NCBI GenBank assembly: GCA_016293205.1 | Contig: JAEDES010000003.1 | Span: forward strand, 1-64,000 | Direction of reading: 5' to 3' | Length of the DNA: 64,000 nucleotides | From: Bacilli bacterium | Lineage (GTDB): Bacteria; Bacillota_I; Bacilli_A; RF39; UBA660 | Program-made: the position numbers and the translations under genes | Notes under the pieces: generated by a model | The model's input: only the letters and a program-made list of their open reading frames with translations | Told to the model about the DNA's origin: nothing | The model's database searches: none | Shown: piece by piece, positions 23,871-33,684 of the stretch | Layout: each line of letters opens with the position of its first letter | How positions within the stretch are numbered: position 1 is the stretch's first letter

Positions 23871-24602
23871 CTAATATTCAACATCTATAAGGTACAATCC
23901 TTCTGCTGGCGCAGTTTTTCCTCCTGTTGTTCTATCTTTATTTTCTAAGTATCTTTCCACATCTTCTGTGGATATTTTATTTTCTCCTACTTGGATTAAC
24001 ATTCCTACCATGTTTCTAATTTGATAGCGTAGGAATCCATCTCCTTTAAATGTAATTTCTATTTTATCACATTTTCTTTCAATTGAAGCTCTAAATATTG
24101 TTCTAACACAATTTTCTTTTTCTTTACTTTCAGTTACAAAAGCTCTAAAGTCATGTGTTCCCAAAAATACTCTTATGGCATCTGCCATCGCTTCAACATC
24201 TAAATCATAGTTATATTGAAACACATAATTTCTTTCTAATGGATTATATTCTCCAACATTAATAATATACTTATATTCTTTTGTTTTTACATCATATCTT
24301 GCATGAAAATTGTCTGGTACTTGGAATGTTTCAATAATATGAATGTCATCTGGTAAATTACTATTCATCGCTCTTTTTAATTTATGTTCAGTAATATTAA
24401 CATCAATATCAGCATGTCCATATTGGCATAACGCATGAACGCCTTTATCTGTTCGTCCAGTTGAAGTTATAGTTGTTTTTTTACCATTATTTATTTTTGT
24501 CAAAGCATTTTCTAAACATTCTTGAATGCTTAAAAGACCAGGTTGAGTTTGAAATCCACAGTAAGCTGTTCCATCATATGAAAATTTCAACAAGTAACGC
24601 AT
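23871..24602 (-). CDS. truA: tRNA pseudouridine(38-40) synthase
   Basis: This 243-residue enzyme isomerises uridines 38-40 in the anticodon stem. The catalytic Asp lies in TGRTDKGVHA (about residue 54). Other marks are FSYDGTAYCGFQTQ at the start, FHARYDVKTKEY, and GDGFLRYQIRNMVG near the end. Length is normal. The ribosome site is AGAGGTGAT. truA usually follows ecfT; here it is directly downstream of a degenerate ecfA2 with no ecfT gene between them. Confidence 0.97.
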   Translation of the reverse strand: MRYLLKFSYDGTAYCGFQTQPGLLSIQECLENALTKINNGKKTTITSTGRTDKGVHALCQYGHADIDVNITEHKLKRAMNSNLPDDIHIIETFQVPDNFHARYDVKTKEYKYIINVGEYNPLERNYVFQYNYDLDVEAMADAIRVFLGTHDFRAFVTESKEKENCVRTIFRASIERKCDKIEITFKGDGFLRYQIRNMVGMLIQVGENKISTEDVERYLENKDRTTGGKTAPAEGLYLIDVEY

Positions 24603-24634
24603 TTTATCACCTCTTTTTCCACAATAATTGTGAA

Positions 24635-25426
24635 TTAAACATGTTTATATATATCTTTTATTATATCTCTTATATCTTTATGATAATCTATTTTTACAGA
24701 CTTTTTCTTTTTAGCAAGATAAGTAAATTCTATTATTTCTGGAATTAAGAATTTATTCTTTTTTAAAAAGTCTACTCTTTGATAAACTTCAGTAGTTGGT
24801 CCTTCTAATATAACTTGATTATTCTTTATAAAAATCATATTATCTGTATATTTGTGAAGAGCATTTTGATCTGTTGATAATAAAACTATATTTATATTAA
24901 ATTGTTCTTTTAGTCTTTGTAATAACATAAAAATTTTCTTTTCATTTTTATTATCTAAAAATTTAAATGGTTCTTCTACTATTATTAATTCTGGATTTGA
25001 AATTAGACTTAAAGCATATTGAAGAATTTTCTTTTCTGATTGTGATAGAGTTTGTAATGTTCTTTCTAAATATGATTCGTCTAATCCTACTATTTTTAAC
25101 GAATCTCTTATTTTTTTTGAATAATCTTTTATAATTAAATTATTTTGTTTTATGGTTTGTTTCATTAATTCATTTACTGTTAATACATATTTTGGTATTA
25201 CTAGTAAGTTTGGTATAAAACTAATTCTCTTTTGATAATTTTTTATATTTTCTTTTGTTATTTTTTCTTCATTTACAAGTATAGTTCCTTTACCCTGTTT
25301 CCTTTGAGTTAATATTTCAATGTAATCAGTTAATGATGTTCCTGTTATACCCGTAATTGTTTTATATTCTATAGTAAAATTAATTTCTTTTTCATTGTAT
25401 AGATAGTTAATAAATTTTATTTCCAT
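24635..25426 (-). CDS. Degenerate ECF-type ATPase (EcfA2 position)
   Basis: This 263-residue protein occupies the conserved ecfA2 slot and keeps the family's end (LIPEIIEFTYLAKKK, like the EcfA PEVxxLAxxL region) and a Walker B-like LIIVEEP. The P-loop, however, reads GITGTSLTD at residues 26-34, so the invariant Lys is Leu. The signature is LSQSEKKIL rather than LSGGQ, and the switch His is replaced (STDQNAL). It should not hydrolyse ATP normally. It overlaps the upstream ATPase by 10 bases. It may act as a non-catalytic partner, or be in decay. No sequencing-type frameshift is seen. Confidence 0.75.
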   Translation of the reverse strand: MEIKFINYLYNEKEINFTIEYKTITGITGTSLTDYIEILTQRKQGKGTILVNEEKITKENIKNYQKRISFIPNLLVIPKYVLTVNELMKQTIKQNNLIIKDYSKKIRDSLKIVGLDESYLERTLQTLSQSEKKILQYALSLISNPELIIVEEPFKFLDNKNEKKIFMLLQRLKEQFNINIVLLSTDQNALHKYTDNMIFIKNNQVILEGPTTEVYQRVDFLKKNKFLIPEIIEFTYLAKKKKSVKIDYHKDIRDIIKDIYKHV

Positions 25427-26211
25427 AATAAATCCACCATCCTATCTTTATCTTGTTCAATGCAATTAATTAATTCATAATCTCTTAATTTAACAGATAA
25501 ATCAATCATAAATGGTAAATTTAAACCTGCTTTATTCATGATATTATCTTTTTCAATTATTTCTATTGGATTACCTTCAATCATTATATTACTATCACTA
25601 ATGACATATAAATAATCTGATTGAAGCGCTATATCTAATGATGATGTTACTAAAACTATAGTAGTATTTTCTTGTTGATATTGTTTTAATATTTCAATAA
25701 TTGTATCTAATTCTTTTTTATCAAAATATACTGATATATCATCAATAAAAATAATACTTGGATTATAGATAAAAGCTAAAGCTAATTGTACTTTAATTGT
25801 TTCTTTTATATCTAGTGAATCTAAATTAGATGATTGATATTTTGATAATTTTAATTCTTTTATTACTTTTTTATATCTTTTTGTTTTTTCATCTTTAGAT
25901 AAATTTAATAAATCTAAATAATGATTAAGTTCTTCTTCTAATGTGTTTGTTACATAATTTATTTCTCCAGGAATAATTACTTTTAATATTTGATGTAAGT
26001 CAGTTAACTTATAATCTTCTAATTTTATATCATACATAGTTATTGTGTTGTTGATATCTATTTGATTATCTAACATTCTTAATAGAGTTGTTTTTCCACA
26101 ATTATTTGGTCCGGCTATTGTTATAAATTTATTTTCTTCAAGACCTATACTAAAGTCATTAAAAATACCTTTATATGTTAGACCAATTATTTCAATGATA
26201 TTTTTTGACAT
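25417..26211 (-). CDS. ECF-type ATPase (EcfA1 position), partly degenerate
   Basis: This 264-residue ATPase belongs to energy-coupling-factor vitamin or metal transporters. Walker A GPNNCGKTT (34-42) is intact, and the C-terminal AGLNLPFMIDLSVKLRD segment is characteristic of EcfA. But the signature region is LDSLDIKETIKVQLA instead of LSGGQ, Walker B ends IDD rather than DE, and the H-loop position reads SSLD. A normal ECF module needs EcfT, absent here and elsewhere in the window. With the overlapping EcfA2-like gene it forms an unusual pair. It may bind but poorly hydrolyse ATP. Confidence 0.75.
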   Translation of the reverse strand: MSKNIIEIIGLTYKGIFNDFSIGLEENKFITIAGPNNCGKTTLLRMLDNQIDINNTITMYDIKLEDYKLTDLHQILKVIIPGEINYVTNTLEEELNHYLDLLNLSKDEKTKRYKKVIKELKLSKYQSSNLDSLDIKETIKVQLALAFIYNPSIIFIDDISVYFDKKELDTIIEILKQYQQENTTIVLVTSSLDIALQSDYLYVISDSNIMIEGNPIEIIEKDNIMNKAGLNLPFMIDLSVKLRDYELINCIEQDKDRMVDLLWK

Positions 26212-26242
26212 AATTATTCCCCCTATGTTTTAAAAGCCAACA

Positions 26243-26995
26243 TTAGTTGACTTTTTTCTTTTGGATTCTATATGTTATTCCTAATAATAATTTTAATGGT
26301 ACAAATCTTCCAAAGAATTTAGCGCATTTCATTTTGAAACCTGGAATGATTACTAATTTCTTTTTAAACATTTCATCAATAGCATATTTTGCTACAAAAG
26401 TGCTTGTTAGAGGCTTAACTCCAAATTTTACACCTGCAACATTATTGAAGTTAGTTTCAACTGGTCCTGGGCATAAAACTGATACATGAACGTTTGTGTT
26501 TTTTTTCTTTTGTTCATAATATAGTGCAGTTGATAGCTGATATACATATGACTTAGTTGCATAATATGTTGCCATCAATGGACCAGGTTGAAAAGCTGCT
26601 GAAGATGCAACATTTAATATATATCCAGATTTTCTTTTTTCCATATCTTTTAAGAATGATTTTGTAAGTATATGTACTGCTTTAATGTTTGTATCAATCA
26701 TTTCTAGTTCTTTATTTAAATCAGTATCTGTGAAATATCCGAAGTCACCAAAACCAGCATTGTTAATTAAAATATCAATGTTTTCTTTTCTTGTTAAAAC
26801 ATATAATTCTTTAACTTTTTGTTCATTAGATAAATCTGCTACAATAATAGTTACTTTTGTTGAAAGTTTTTCTTGTAATTCTTCTAATTTTTCTTTGTTT
26901 CTAGCTACTAAAATTAATTCACATTTTTTTGTTGCTAGATATTTTGCCATATCAAGACCTATCCCAGATGATGCTCCTGTTATTAATGCTTTCAT
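26243..26995 (-). CDS. Short-chain dehydrogenase/reductase
   Basis: This 250-residue SDR has the cofactor motif TGASSGIG (6-13), VADLS, NNAGFG (about 86), the catalytic Ser in VASSAAF and YYATK with Tyr/Lys (about 153-157), and PGPVETNF. The basic residue after the second strand (VARNKEK) favours NADP. The end is hydrophobic and basic (LLLGITYRIQKKK), as in YqjQ/DltE-like membrane-associated members. It lies between the ECF ATPases and rplQ, upstream of the ATPases by 31 bases. Substrate unknown. Confidence 0.9.
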   Translation of the reverse strand: MKALITGASSGIGLDMAKYLATKKCELILVARNKEKLEELQEKLSTKVTIIVADLSNEQKVKELYVLTRKENIDILINNAGFGDFGYFTDTDLNKELEMIDTNIKAVHILTKSFLKDMEKRKSGYILNVASSAAFQPGPLMATYYATKSYVYQLSTALYYEQKKKNTNVHVSVLCPGPVETNFNNVAGVKFGVKPLTSTFVAKYAIDEMFKKKLVIIPGFKMKCAKFFGRFVPLKLLLGITYRIQKKKVN

Positions 26996-27082
26996 AATAT
27001 TCCTCCAATTAATTTTATTATAACAAGTTATATGTTTTTTTTCTATAAATATAAGTTTTTTGACTTCTTTTTTGACAAAAAA

Positions 27083-27102
27083 AATAGGAATTTCTTCCTA
27101 TT
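27083..27102 (-). terminator. Terminator of the S10-spc-alpha operon
   Basis: AATAGGAA-TTTC-TTCCTATT hairpin with a T run on the minus strand lies 11 bases after rplQ. Confidence 0.85.
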
Positions 27103-27113
27103 TAATTTATTTA

Positions 27114-27467
27114 TTATTTAGCTTCATCTACTAACTTTAAAATAACCATTAAAGCATCGTCTCCGCGTCTTTCAGCTACTTTTAAAATTTGTGTATATCC
27201 ACCATTACGGTTTTCATAACGTTTTGCTAAATCATTGAAGATTTTTTCAACAACTTCAGTATCGTTATGTAAGAATGCTAATGCTTTACGACGAGATACT
27301 AAATCTCCTTTTTTTCCGTAAGTAATCATTTTATCAACGAATTTACGTACTTCTTTGGCTCTAGTATCAGTAGTTGTGATTGCTTCGTTCATAACTACTT
27401 GTTTAGTTAAAGTTGCAAGCATACTTCTTCTATGTTTATTATCTCTTCCTAATTTTCTATATGCCAT
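27114..27467 (-). CDS. rplQ: 50S ribosomal protein L17
   Basis: This is a 117-residue protein at the exit-tunnel side of the large subunit. It starts [17 protein letters not shown], followed by [27 protein letters not shown] and the end [25 protein letters not shown], all classical. It is the last gene of the operon, 20 bases after rpoA. Confidence 0.98.
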   Translation of the reverse strand: MAYRKLGRDNKHRRSMLATLTKQVVMNEAITTTDTRAKEVRKFVDKMITYGKKGDLVSRRKALAFLHNDTEVVEKIFNDLAKRYENRNGGYTQILKVAERRGDDALMVILKLVDEAK

Positions 27468-27486
27468 AATTATCCCTCCTTAAATT

Positions 27487-28437
27487 TTAGTCTTCATCAC
27501 GAAGGATTAGACCCATATCTCTAATTTTGTCTAAAACTTCTTTTAGAGATTTTTTACCTAAGTTACGAATTTTCATCATATCTGATTCACTCTTATTAAC
27601 AAGGTCTTGTAGAGTGTGGATTCCAGCTCTCTTTAAGCAGTTATATGCTCTTACAGAGAAATCTAAATCTTCGATAGATGTTTCTAATGCTTTAACTTTT
27701 GGATCTTCAGTTTTTTCAATCATCATACCACTTACATCTGCAATTGATGATAAATCAGTTAAGATTTGGAAATGTTCAATTAAGATTCTTGATGCTAAAG
27801 CGATAGCTTCTTCTGGTTTGATTGATCCGTTTGTCCAAACATCTAAAATTAATTTGTCATAACTTTCATCTTGTCCTACACGAGCACTTCCTACTTCGTA
27901 AGAAACTCTTTCGATTGGAGAATATAATGAGTCAATAGCGATAACTCCAGCTTTTTTAATATCATAAAGTCTTTTGTTTTCTTCACTCTTAACATATCCA
28001 CGACCATTTGTAACAGTCATTTCAATATTTAATGAACCACCTTTTGATAATGTAGCGATTACTTTATCTTTGTTGATAACTTCGATATCAGCATCACATT
28101 CGATATCTCCAGCAGTTACTTCTCCTTCTTTTGTAGCATTAATTCGTACTGTTTTTGTTTCATTTGAATGATTTTTAAATACTACACCTTTTAAATTTAA
28201 AATAATAGTAGTTACGTCTTCATATACTCCATCGATTGTTTGGAATTCATGAAGAACACCATCGATTTTAATACTACTAATAGCGCTTCCTGGTAGAGAT
28301 GATAACATAACTCTTCTTAAAGCGTTACCGATTGTAGTACCGAAACCTCTTTCTAATGGTTCAAGTTCAAATCTTCCATAAAAATTACTTTCTACAGAAT
28401 CAGTTATTTTATAAATTGGTTTTTCAAATTGTAACAT
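27487..28437 (-). CDS. rpoA: RNA polymerase alpha subunit
   Basis: This 316-residue subunit seeds assembly of RNA polymerase and contacts upstream DNA and activators. The N-terminal dimerisation domain includes LEPLERGFGTTIGNALRRVMLSS and GYVKSEENKR. The C-terminal domain has the helix-hairpin-helix text LDFSVRAYNCLKRAGIHTLQDL and KIRNLGKKSLKEV. Between rpsK and rplQ as usual, with a 47-base gap to rpsK. Confidence 0.99.
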   Translation of the reverse strand: MLQFEKPIYKITDSVESNFYGRFELEPLERGFGTTIGNALRRVMLSSLPGSAISSIKIDGVLHEFQTIDGVYEDVTTIILNLKGVVFKNHSNETKTVRINATKEGEVTAGDIECDADIEVINKDKVIATLSKGGSLNIEMTVTNGRGYVKSEENKRLYDIKKAGVIAIDSLYSPIERVSYEVGSARVGQDESYDKLILDVWTNGSIKPEEAIALASRILIEHFQILTDLSSIADVSGMMIEKTEDPKVKALETSIEDLDFSVRAYNCLKRAGIHTLQDLVNKSESDMMKIRNLGKKSLKEVLDKIRDMGLILRDED

Positions 28438-28484
28438 GAAACTAACCTCCCTTTATTTTGTTCCACTAAATTATCCTTTTTAAA

Positions 28485-28868
28485 CTATCCACGTGGACGT
28501 TTTGGTGGACGGCATCCATTATGTGGAATTGGTGTAACGTCTGCGATAGCTGTTACTTCTAATCCAGCTGTTTGTAATGAACGAATAGCTGTTTCACGTC
28601 CTGGTCCTAAACCTTTAACGCGAACTTCAACTTTACGCATTCCCATATCAAATGCAACTTTTCCTGCAGCTTCTGCAGCCATTCCAGCAGCGAATGGAGT
28701 TGATTTTTTACTTCCTTTAAAACCGATAGCACCAGATGATGCCCAGCTTATTACATTACCGTCTTTATCAGTAATTGTTGTAATTGTATTATTGAATGTT
28801 GAATGAACATGTGCAATACCTTCAGGAACATTCTTTTTAACTTTTTTCTTTCTAGTCTTATAAGCCAT
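28485..28868 (-). CDS. rpsK: 30S ribosomal protein S11
   Basis: This is a 127-residue protein on the platform of the small subunit. [41 protein letters not shown] and the end [12 protein letters not shown] leave no doubt. The N-terminus is basic ([11 protein letters not shown]). It sits 39 bases after rpsM, behind a GGAGGT ribosome site. Confidence 0.98.
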   Translation of the reverse strand: MAYKTRKKKVKKNVPEGIAHVHSTFNNTITTITDKDGNVISWASSGAIGFKGSKKSTPFAAGMAAEAAGKVAFDMGMRKVEVRVKGLGPGRETAIRSLQTAGLEVTAIADVTPIPHNGCRPPKRPRG

Positions 28869-28907
28869 AAGTCTTACCTCCTTTTAATAATTTAAACTAA
28901 GTTTTAA

Positions 28908-29276
28908 CTAAACTTTTTTCTTATTTGCTACTACTTTACCTTTACCCTTACGAGTACGAGCATTACGGTTAGTTCTTTGTCCTCTTACAGGTAATCCTTT
29001 TTTATGACGAGTTCCTTCGTATGAATTGATTTCCATTTTTGTTTTGATATTCATACTAACTTCACGACGTAAATCTCCTTCAGTTAAATGTTTGTTGATT
29101 TCGTCACGAATTAAAACTAAATCATCTTGAGATAAATCTTTAGTTTTAGTAGTTGGATCAATATTTACATTTTTAAGAATTTGTTTTGCAAGACTTCTTC
29201 CAATACCATAAATGTAAGTTAATGAAATACAAATATGTTTATCATTTGGAATGTCTACACCTTTAATACGTGCCAT
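28908..29276 (-). CDS. rpsM: 30S ribosomal protein S13
   Basis: This 122-residue head protein contacts the P-site tRNA and S19. It reads [26 protein letters not shown] at the start, and [15 protein letters not shown] plus [18 protein letters not shown] at the basic end. It is preceded by rpmJ in the standard infA-rpmJ-rpsM-rpsK order. Confidence 0.98.
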   Translation of the reverse strand: MARIKGVDIPNDKHICISLTYIYGIGRSLAKQILKNVNIDPTTKTKDLSQDDLVLIRDEINKHLTEGDLRREVSMNIKTKMEINSYEGTRHKKGLPVRGQRTNRNARTRKGKGKVVANKKKV

Positions 29277-29292
29277 TTAAACACACCTCCTA

Positions 29293-29406
29293 TTAACCTT
29301 GTACTTGTTTGTGCTTTGGATTTTCACAAATTACTCTTATTTTTCCTTTGCGTTTTACAATTTTACATTTTTCGCAAATTGGTTTTACTGATGCTTTTAC
29401 TTTCAT
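29293..29406 (-). CDS. rpmJ: 50S ribosomal protein L36 (zinc form)
   Basis: This 37-residue gene starts ATG 29406 behind GGAGGG and ends TAA at 29293. The protein begins [19 protein letters not shown] and ends [10 protein letters not shown]. Cys-x2-Cys plus a later Cys and His (VICENPKH) form the zinc knuckle of the C+ paralogue. Position between infA and rpsM is canonical. Confidence 0.97.
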   Translation of the reverse strand: MKVKASVKPICEKCKIVKRKGKIRVICENPKHKQVQG

Positions 29407-29420
29407 ATATTTCCCTCCTA

Positions 29421-29636
29421 TTATTTACGATAGGTAATACGCCCACGTGTTAAGTCATAAGGCGATAGTTCTATCATTACGGTATCTCCTGCTAAGATTC
29501 GAATGTAATTCATTCGTATTTTACCAGAAACGTGAGCTTCCACAATGTGTCCATTTTCTAGTTGAACTTTAAATTTTCCTCCTGGAATAATTTCAAGAAC
29601 TTTACCTTCAATTTCAATTGTATCTTCTTTAGCCAT
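29421..29636 (-). CDS. infA: Translation initiation factor IF-1
   Basis: This 71-residue S1/OB-fold factor blocks the ribosomal A site during initiation. The sequence has [41 protein letters not shown] and [18 protein letters not shown], all standard. It starts four bases after the map stop, an arrangement usual in Firmicutes. Confidence 0.98.
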   Translation of the reverse strand: MAKEDTIEIEGKVLEIIPGGKFKVQLENGHIVEAHVSGKIRMNYIRILAGDTVMIELSPYDLTRGRITYRK

Positions 29637-29640
29637 CTTT

Positions 29641-30387
29641 TCACTCTCCTGTCAAGATTTCATATCCATCGGCAGTTACTACTACTGTATGTTCAAAATG
29701 AGCTGATGGACGACCGTCTTCGGTATCTATTGTCCAATCATTATCGTGAATAAATATTCTTGGACTACCGGCTGTTATCATTGGTTCTACGGCTATAACC
29801 ATTCCTTCTTTAAGTCTTGGACCTGTATTTGGAATTCCAAAATTTGGAACTTCTGGATCTTCATGTACTGATGTACCAACACCATGTCCACAAAGTTCTT
29901 TTACAACTCCTAAATTTTTAGACTTAGCATAAGTTTGAATTGCATACCCTATATCGCCAACTCTATTTCCTGGTTTTACTTGCTCTAAACCAATAAATAA
30001 TGATTTTTCTGTATGTTCTAATAAGAACTTCTTTTCTTCATCAACTTCCCCTACTGCGTAAGTCCAAGCTGAATCTCCATGATATCCTTTATAGCAAGCG
30101 CCGATATCAACAGATACTATATCACCATTTTTTAATACATAATCACTAGGAAATCCATGAACTACTTCAGAATTTACACTAATGCATAATGTATATGGGA
30201 AACCTTCGTATCCCTTAAAAGAAGGTGTAGCACCTTGGCTTCTAATGAAGTCTTCTGCTAACTTATCTAACTCAATAGTTTTAATACCTTCTTTTATATA
30301 TGGTTGTAGATACTTATGTGTTTTGTAGACTATATTACCAGCAATTTTTAAGAGTTCAATTTCACGCTTACTTTTAATTGTAATCAT
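29641..30387 (-). CDS. map: Methionine aminopeptidase, type I
   Basis: This 248-residue metalloenzyme removes the initiator Met. Metal ligands are visible in [20 protein letters not shown] (two Asp), [18 protein letters not shown] (His), and MVIAVEPM plus HFEHTVVVT (Glu). It lacks the N-terminal SH3-binding zinc extension, as in other Firmicutes. It lies between adk and infA in the spc segment. Confidence 0.98.
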   Translation of the reverse strand: MITIKSKREIELLKIAGNIVYKTHKYLQPYIKEGIKTIELDKLAEDFIRSQGATPSFKGYEGFPYTLCISVNSEVVHGFPSDYVLKNGDIVSVDIGACYKGYHGDSAWTYAVGEVDEEKKFLLEHTEKSLFIGLEQVKPGNRVGDIGYAIQTYAKSKNLGVVKELCGHGVGTSVHEDPEVPNFGIPNTGPRLKEGMVIAVEPMITAGSPRIFIHDNDWTIDTEDGRPSAHFEHTVVVTADGYEILTGE

Positions 30388-30399
30388 TTAATCATCCCC

Positions 30400-31056
30400 T
30401 TAGTTATTACTTATTATTTCATCTACAGCGTTGAATATATTTTCAACTGTGTCTTCTCCGTTAATAACGTGTAAGACATTTTGTTTTTTATAATGTTCAA
30501 TAATTGGTGCAGTCTTTTCTAAATACATTTTATAACGTGTTTGAAAAGCTTCTAAATTATCATCATTACGTTGATATAATTTTCCACCACATTTATCACA
30601 TACTGATTCAACTTTTGGTGAACTATTTTCATCATTAATATTGTATATTGCATGACAATCTTCACAAAGTCTTCTACCAGTAATTCTTTTTTCTAATGTT
30701 TTTTCACTAATTTCTAGATAAATAACATTACCTATTTCATAGCCTAAGTTTGCTAGAATTTTGTCATATTCAATTGCTTGATCCAAGTTTCTTGGAAATC
30801 CATCGATTATATAACCATTTTTGCAATCTTCTTTATTTAAACGTTCCTCAATTAGTTTATAAGTAATTTCATCTTTTACTAATTTACCACTTGCTAAAGT
30901 TTCATACACGTAACTTCCAATTTCACTATCTTCTTTAGATATTTCTCTTAGAATGTCACCTGTTGAAATATGAGGTATATTGTACTTTTTTGTTACCAAT
31001 TCGGCTTGAGTACCTTTACCTGCCGCAGGTGGTGCTATAAACATGATATTTTTCAT
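30400..31056 (-). CDS. adk: Adenylate kinase (zinc-lid form)
   Basis: This 218-residue enzyme interconverts ATP, AMP and ADP. P-loop is PPAAGKGTQ (about 8-16), slightly unusual in having PPAA where GPPG is typical. AMP-site and lid marks are STGDILRE and DGFPRNLDQA. The lid carries CEDCHAIYN and CDKCGG, a four-Cys zinc site typical of Gram-positive enzymes. Located six bases after secY. Confidence 0.97.
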   Translation of the reverse strand: MKNIMFIAPPAAGKGTQAELVTKKYNIPHISTGDILREISKEDSEIGSYVYETLASGKLVKDEITYKLIEERLNKEDCKNGYIIDGFPRNLDQAIEYDKILANLGYEIGNVIYLEISEKTLEKRITGRRLCEDCHAIYNINDENSSPKVESVCDKCGGKLYQRNDDNLEAFQTRYKMYLEKTAPIIEHYKKQNVLHVINGEDTVENIFNAVDEIISNN

Positions 31057-31061
31057 AAATA

Positions 31062-32336
31062 TTACCTTCTACTATATCCTCTTTTATAACTTCTAGTTAG
31101 AATGCTTCCTTCTAGTTGTTTGTAAGTTTCAAGTGCCACTCCAACTACGATTAATAATCCAGTACCACCAATAGATACAGATGTTGGTAAGCTTGTTAAA
31201 CTTGAGAATATTATTGGTAAACCTGCGATAACTACTAAGAATGTTGCTCCTAAAACAGTTAATCTTGTTAACACTTTAGTAATATATGCTCTTGTATCAT
31301 CACCAGGTCTTATTCCTGGAATATATCCTCCATTTTCTTGTAAGTTCTTTGCAAATTCTTCTGGTTTTACTTGAATAAATGTATAGAAGTAAGCAAAGAA
31401 GAAAATGAATACTACATAAATTCCGAACCCTACCGGTGTTGTATATGTTAAATATTTTTGTACTATCAAAGTAAATGTATCGTTCTTAATAACTTGAGCA
31501 ATAATACCAGGTACTGATAATAAACTTGATGCGAAAATTACTGGTATAACTCCTGCTGTATTAATTTTGATTGGCATAAAACTTTGAGCAGCACCTCCAT
31601 ATGCACTTGTTGATTTGTTTGCATATTGAATTGGAATTCTTCTTTCAGATTCTTGAATAAATACTACTCCAATTACTATTGCGAAATATAATATTACAAA
31701 TAAGATAAATTCAATGATCCCAAGTGTAATTACTTGAGCTGTACCATTTAATGTTACTAATCCACCAAATGCATCAATAAACATTTGTGGAAGAGTAGCA
31801 ATGATACCAGCCATGATAATTAAACTTAAACCATTACCAATTCCTTTTTGAGTGATTTGATCACCTAACCATAAAAGGAATGATGTACCAGCAGTTAATA
31901 CTGTTGCTATATACATGTATTGCATAGGTGCCGCTTCTTGTCCTAAGAACGCGAATGCAAACGCATAGCCTTCAATAAAGGCAAATGCAATACCTACATA
32001 TCTTGTAATTTGATTTATCTTTTGTCTACCAGTTGGTCCTTGTTTACTTAATTCAGTAAAATAAGGAATGATATCCATTTGTAATAATTGAATAATAATG
32101 GACGCTGTAATGTAAGGAGTAACTCCTAATGCGAAGATTGAGAAGTTTTGTAATGCTCCTCCACCCATTACGTTAATTAATTCTAAGAATCCTAAGTTGC
32201 TAGTTAAATCTTGTGTTCCAGGAACTCTAATTGAGATACCTAATATGAAGATTATTAATGCTCCAAGCGTAAAGTATATTCTATGACGAAGATCTTTATT
32301 GTTTGAAGTGAATAATTGCTTCATAGTTTTAAACAT
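31062..32336 (-). CDS. secY: Protein translocase subunit SecY
   Basis: This 424-residue channel protein has ten predicted transmembrane helices and forms the SecYEG pore. Conserved text includes GVTPYITASIIIQLLQM, the plug-region GGALQNFSIFALG, PIQYANK and KPEEFAKNLQENGGYIPGIRPG before helix 9. Normal length. It starts one base after rplO ends, in the spc operon. Confidence 0.98.
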   Translation of the reverse strand: MFKTMKQLFTSNNKDLRHRIYFTLGALIIFILGISIRVPGTQDLTSNLGFLELINVMGGGALQNFSIFALGVTPYITASIIIQLLQMDIIPYFTELSKQGPTGRQKINQITRYVGIAFAFIEGYAFAFAFLGQEAAPMQYMYIATVLTAGTSFLLWLGDQITQKGIGNGLSLIIMAGIIATLPQMFIDAFGGLVTLNGTAQVITLGIIEFILFVILYFAIVIGVVFIQESERRIPIQYANKSTSAYGGAAQSFMPIKINTAGVIPVIFASSLLSVPGIIAQVIKNDTFTLIVQKYLTYTTPVGFGIYVVFIFFFAYFYTFIQVKPEEFAKNLQENGGYIPGIRPGDDTRAYITKVLTRLTVLGATFLVVIAGLPIIFSSLTSLPTSVSIGGTGLLIVVGVALETYKQLEGSILTRSYKRGYSRR

Positions 32337-32337
32337 A

Positions 32338-32781
32338 CTAGATCACCTCAGCTTTACTTCCTGACTCTTTAATTTTATCTAAAGCACTAGTTGAGAATTT
32401 GTTAGCTTGAATAGTTAATTTCTTTTCTAACTTTCCATTTCCTAATACTTTAACTCCATCTAATTGATTTTTAATAATTCCTGCTTCTTTTAATAATGCA
32501 GGTGATACTACTGTTCCATCTTCGAATACATTTAATTCTTCTACATTGATAACAGCATATCTAGTTTTGAACATAGCGTTCTTGAATCCACGTTTTGGAA
32601 TTCTTCTATATAATGGTAATTGTCCACCTTCAAATACTGGGTTAACTCCACCACCACTACGTGCTTTTTGTCCTTTTTGTCCGCGACCACTTGTTTTACC
32701 AAGACCACTACCTGATCCACGTCCAACACGTTTTTTAGCTTGAGTAGCTCCGATATTTCTTTCTAATTCATGTAATTTCAT
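32338..32781 (-). CDS. rplO: 50S ribosomal protein L15
   Basis: This 147-residue protein begins with the glycine/basic-rich extension ([23 protein letters not shown]) that threads into 23S rRNA, then GFEGGQ-type text ([18 protein letters not shown]). Its ATG overlaps the stop of rpsE by one base. That direct junction shows the rpmD (L30) gene normally found here is absent. Confidence 0.98.
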   Translation of the reverse strand: MKLHELERNIGATQAKKRVGRGSGSGLGKTSGRGQKGQKARSGGGVNPVFEGGQLPLYRRIPKRGFKNAMFKTRYAVINVEELNVFEDGTVVSPALLKEAGIIKNQLDGVKVLGNGKLEKKLTIQANKFSTSALDKIKESGSKAEVI

Positions 32782-33290
32782 TATCCTAATATCTCCTCTA
32801 CTGTTTTACCACGAAGTTCTGCAACTTGTTCTACAGTCTTAATAGACTTTAATGCATTAAGTGCAGCTGTAGCCATATTTAATTTTGTTCTTGCTCCTAG
32901 TGATTTAGAGACAACATCACGAATTCCTGCTAATTCTAAGATAGCACGAACAGATCCACCAGCGATAACTCCAGTACCTGCTGCAGCTGGTTTAATAATA
33001 ACTCTTGCAGCTCCTGAATGTCCGATTGCTTCGTGAGCAACTGTTCTTCCATCGATTAGAGGTATTGTGATTAATTTTTTATTAGCATCTTGAATTGCTT
33101 TTTTAATTGCATCAGGTACTTCATTAGCTTTACCAATACCTAATCCAACTTTACCTTTACGGTCACCTACTACAACTATAGCAGAATATCTTCTTTGACG
33201 TCCACCTTTGTTAACTTTAACAACGCTTTTTACGTCAATTACTAATTCTTCTAAAAGTTTTTCTTTAGGTTCTTGAGTCTTTCTTTGCAT
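32781..33290 (-). CDS. rpsE: 30S ribosomal protein S5
   Basis: This 169-residue protein is important for decoding accuracy and subunit structure. It contains [27 protein letters not shown] (double-stranded-RNA-binding-like domain) and [28 protein letters not shown]. The first residues form a short, Glu/Lys-rich extension. It ends directly on rplO. Confidence 0.98.
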   Translation of the reverse strand: MQRKTQEPKEKLLEELVIDVKSVVKVNKGGRQRRYSAIVVVGDRKGKVGLGIGKANEVPDAIKKAIQDANKKLITIPLIDGRTVAHEAIGHSGAARVIIKPAAAGTGVIAGGSVRAILELAGIRDVVSKSLGARTKLNMATAALNALKSIKTVEQVAELRGKTVEEILG

Positions 33291-33302
33291 AATACCCTCC
33301 TA

Positions 33303-33659
33303 TTAGAATTCTAATCCATTTTCACGTGCAGCTTCTGCTAGAGCTTTTACACGTCCGTGATAAAGGTATCCACCTCTATCGAATACTACTTTTGTAATTT
33401 TTGCTTTTGTAGCTTTTTCAGCGATTGATTTACCAACTGCTGCAGCTGCTTCAACATTACTTCCGTTTTCAAGTTTTAATTCTAATGAGGAAGCAGATAC
33501 TAGAGTAGTTTTTGTTTCATCATCAATGATTTGTGCATAGATTTCTGCATTTGAGCGGAATACACAAAGTCTTGGGCATGCGCTTGTTCCCATAATATTT
33601 TTACGAATTCTTTCGTGACGTACTAAACGCATACTATTACGTGATTCTTTTTTTATCAT
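33303..33659 (-). CDS. rplR: 50S ribosomal protein L18
   Basis: This is a 118-residue 5S rRNA-binding protein. [33 protein letters not shown], and [26 protein letters not shown] at the end, match the family fully. It lies 12 bases before rpsE. Confidence 0.98.
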   Translation of the reverse strand: MIKKESRNSMRLVRHERIRKNIMGTSACPRLCVFRSNAEIYAQIIDDETKTTLVSASSLELKLENGSNVEAAAAVGKSIAEKATKAKITKVVFDRGGYLYHGRVKALAEAARENGLEF

Positions 33660-33684
33660 ATTTTTCTTTCTCCCTTCCTATTGA

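Noticed and set aside
32541..32743. Additional frames inside rplO as a candidate rpmD
   Set aside because: They are shadows of the rplO coding sequence and show no L30 motif.
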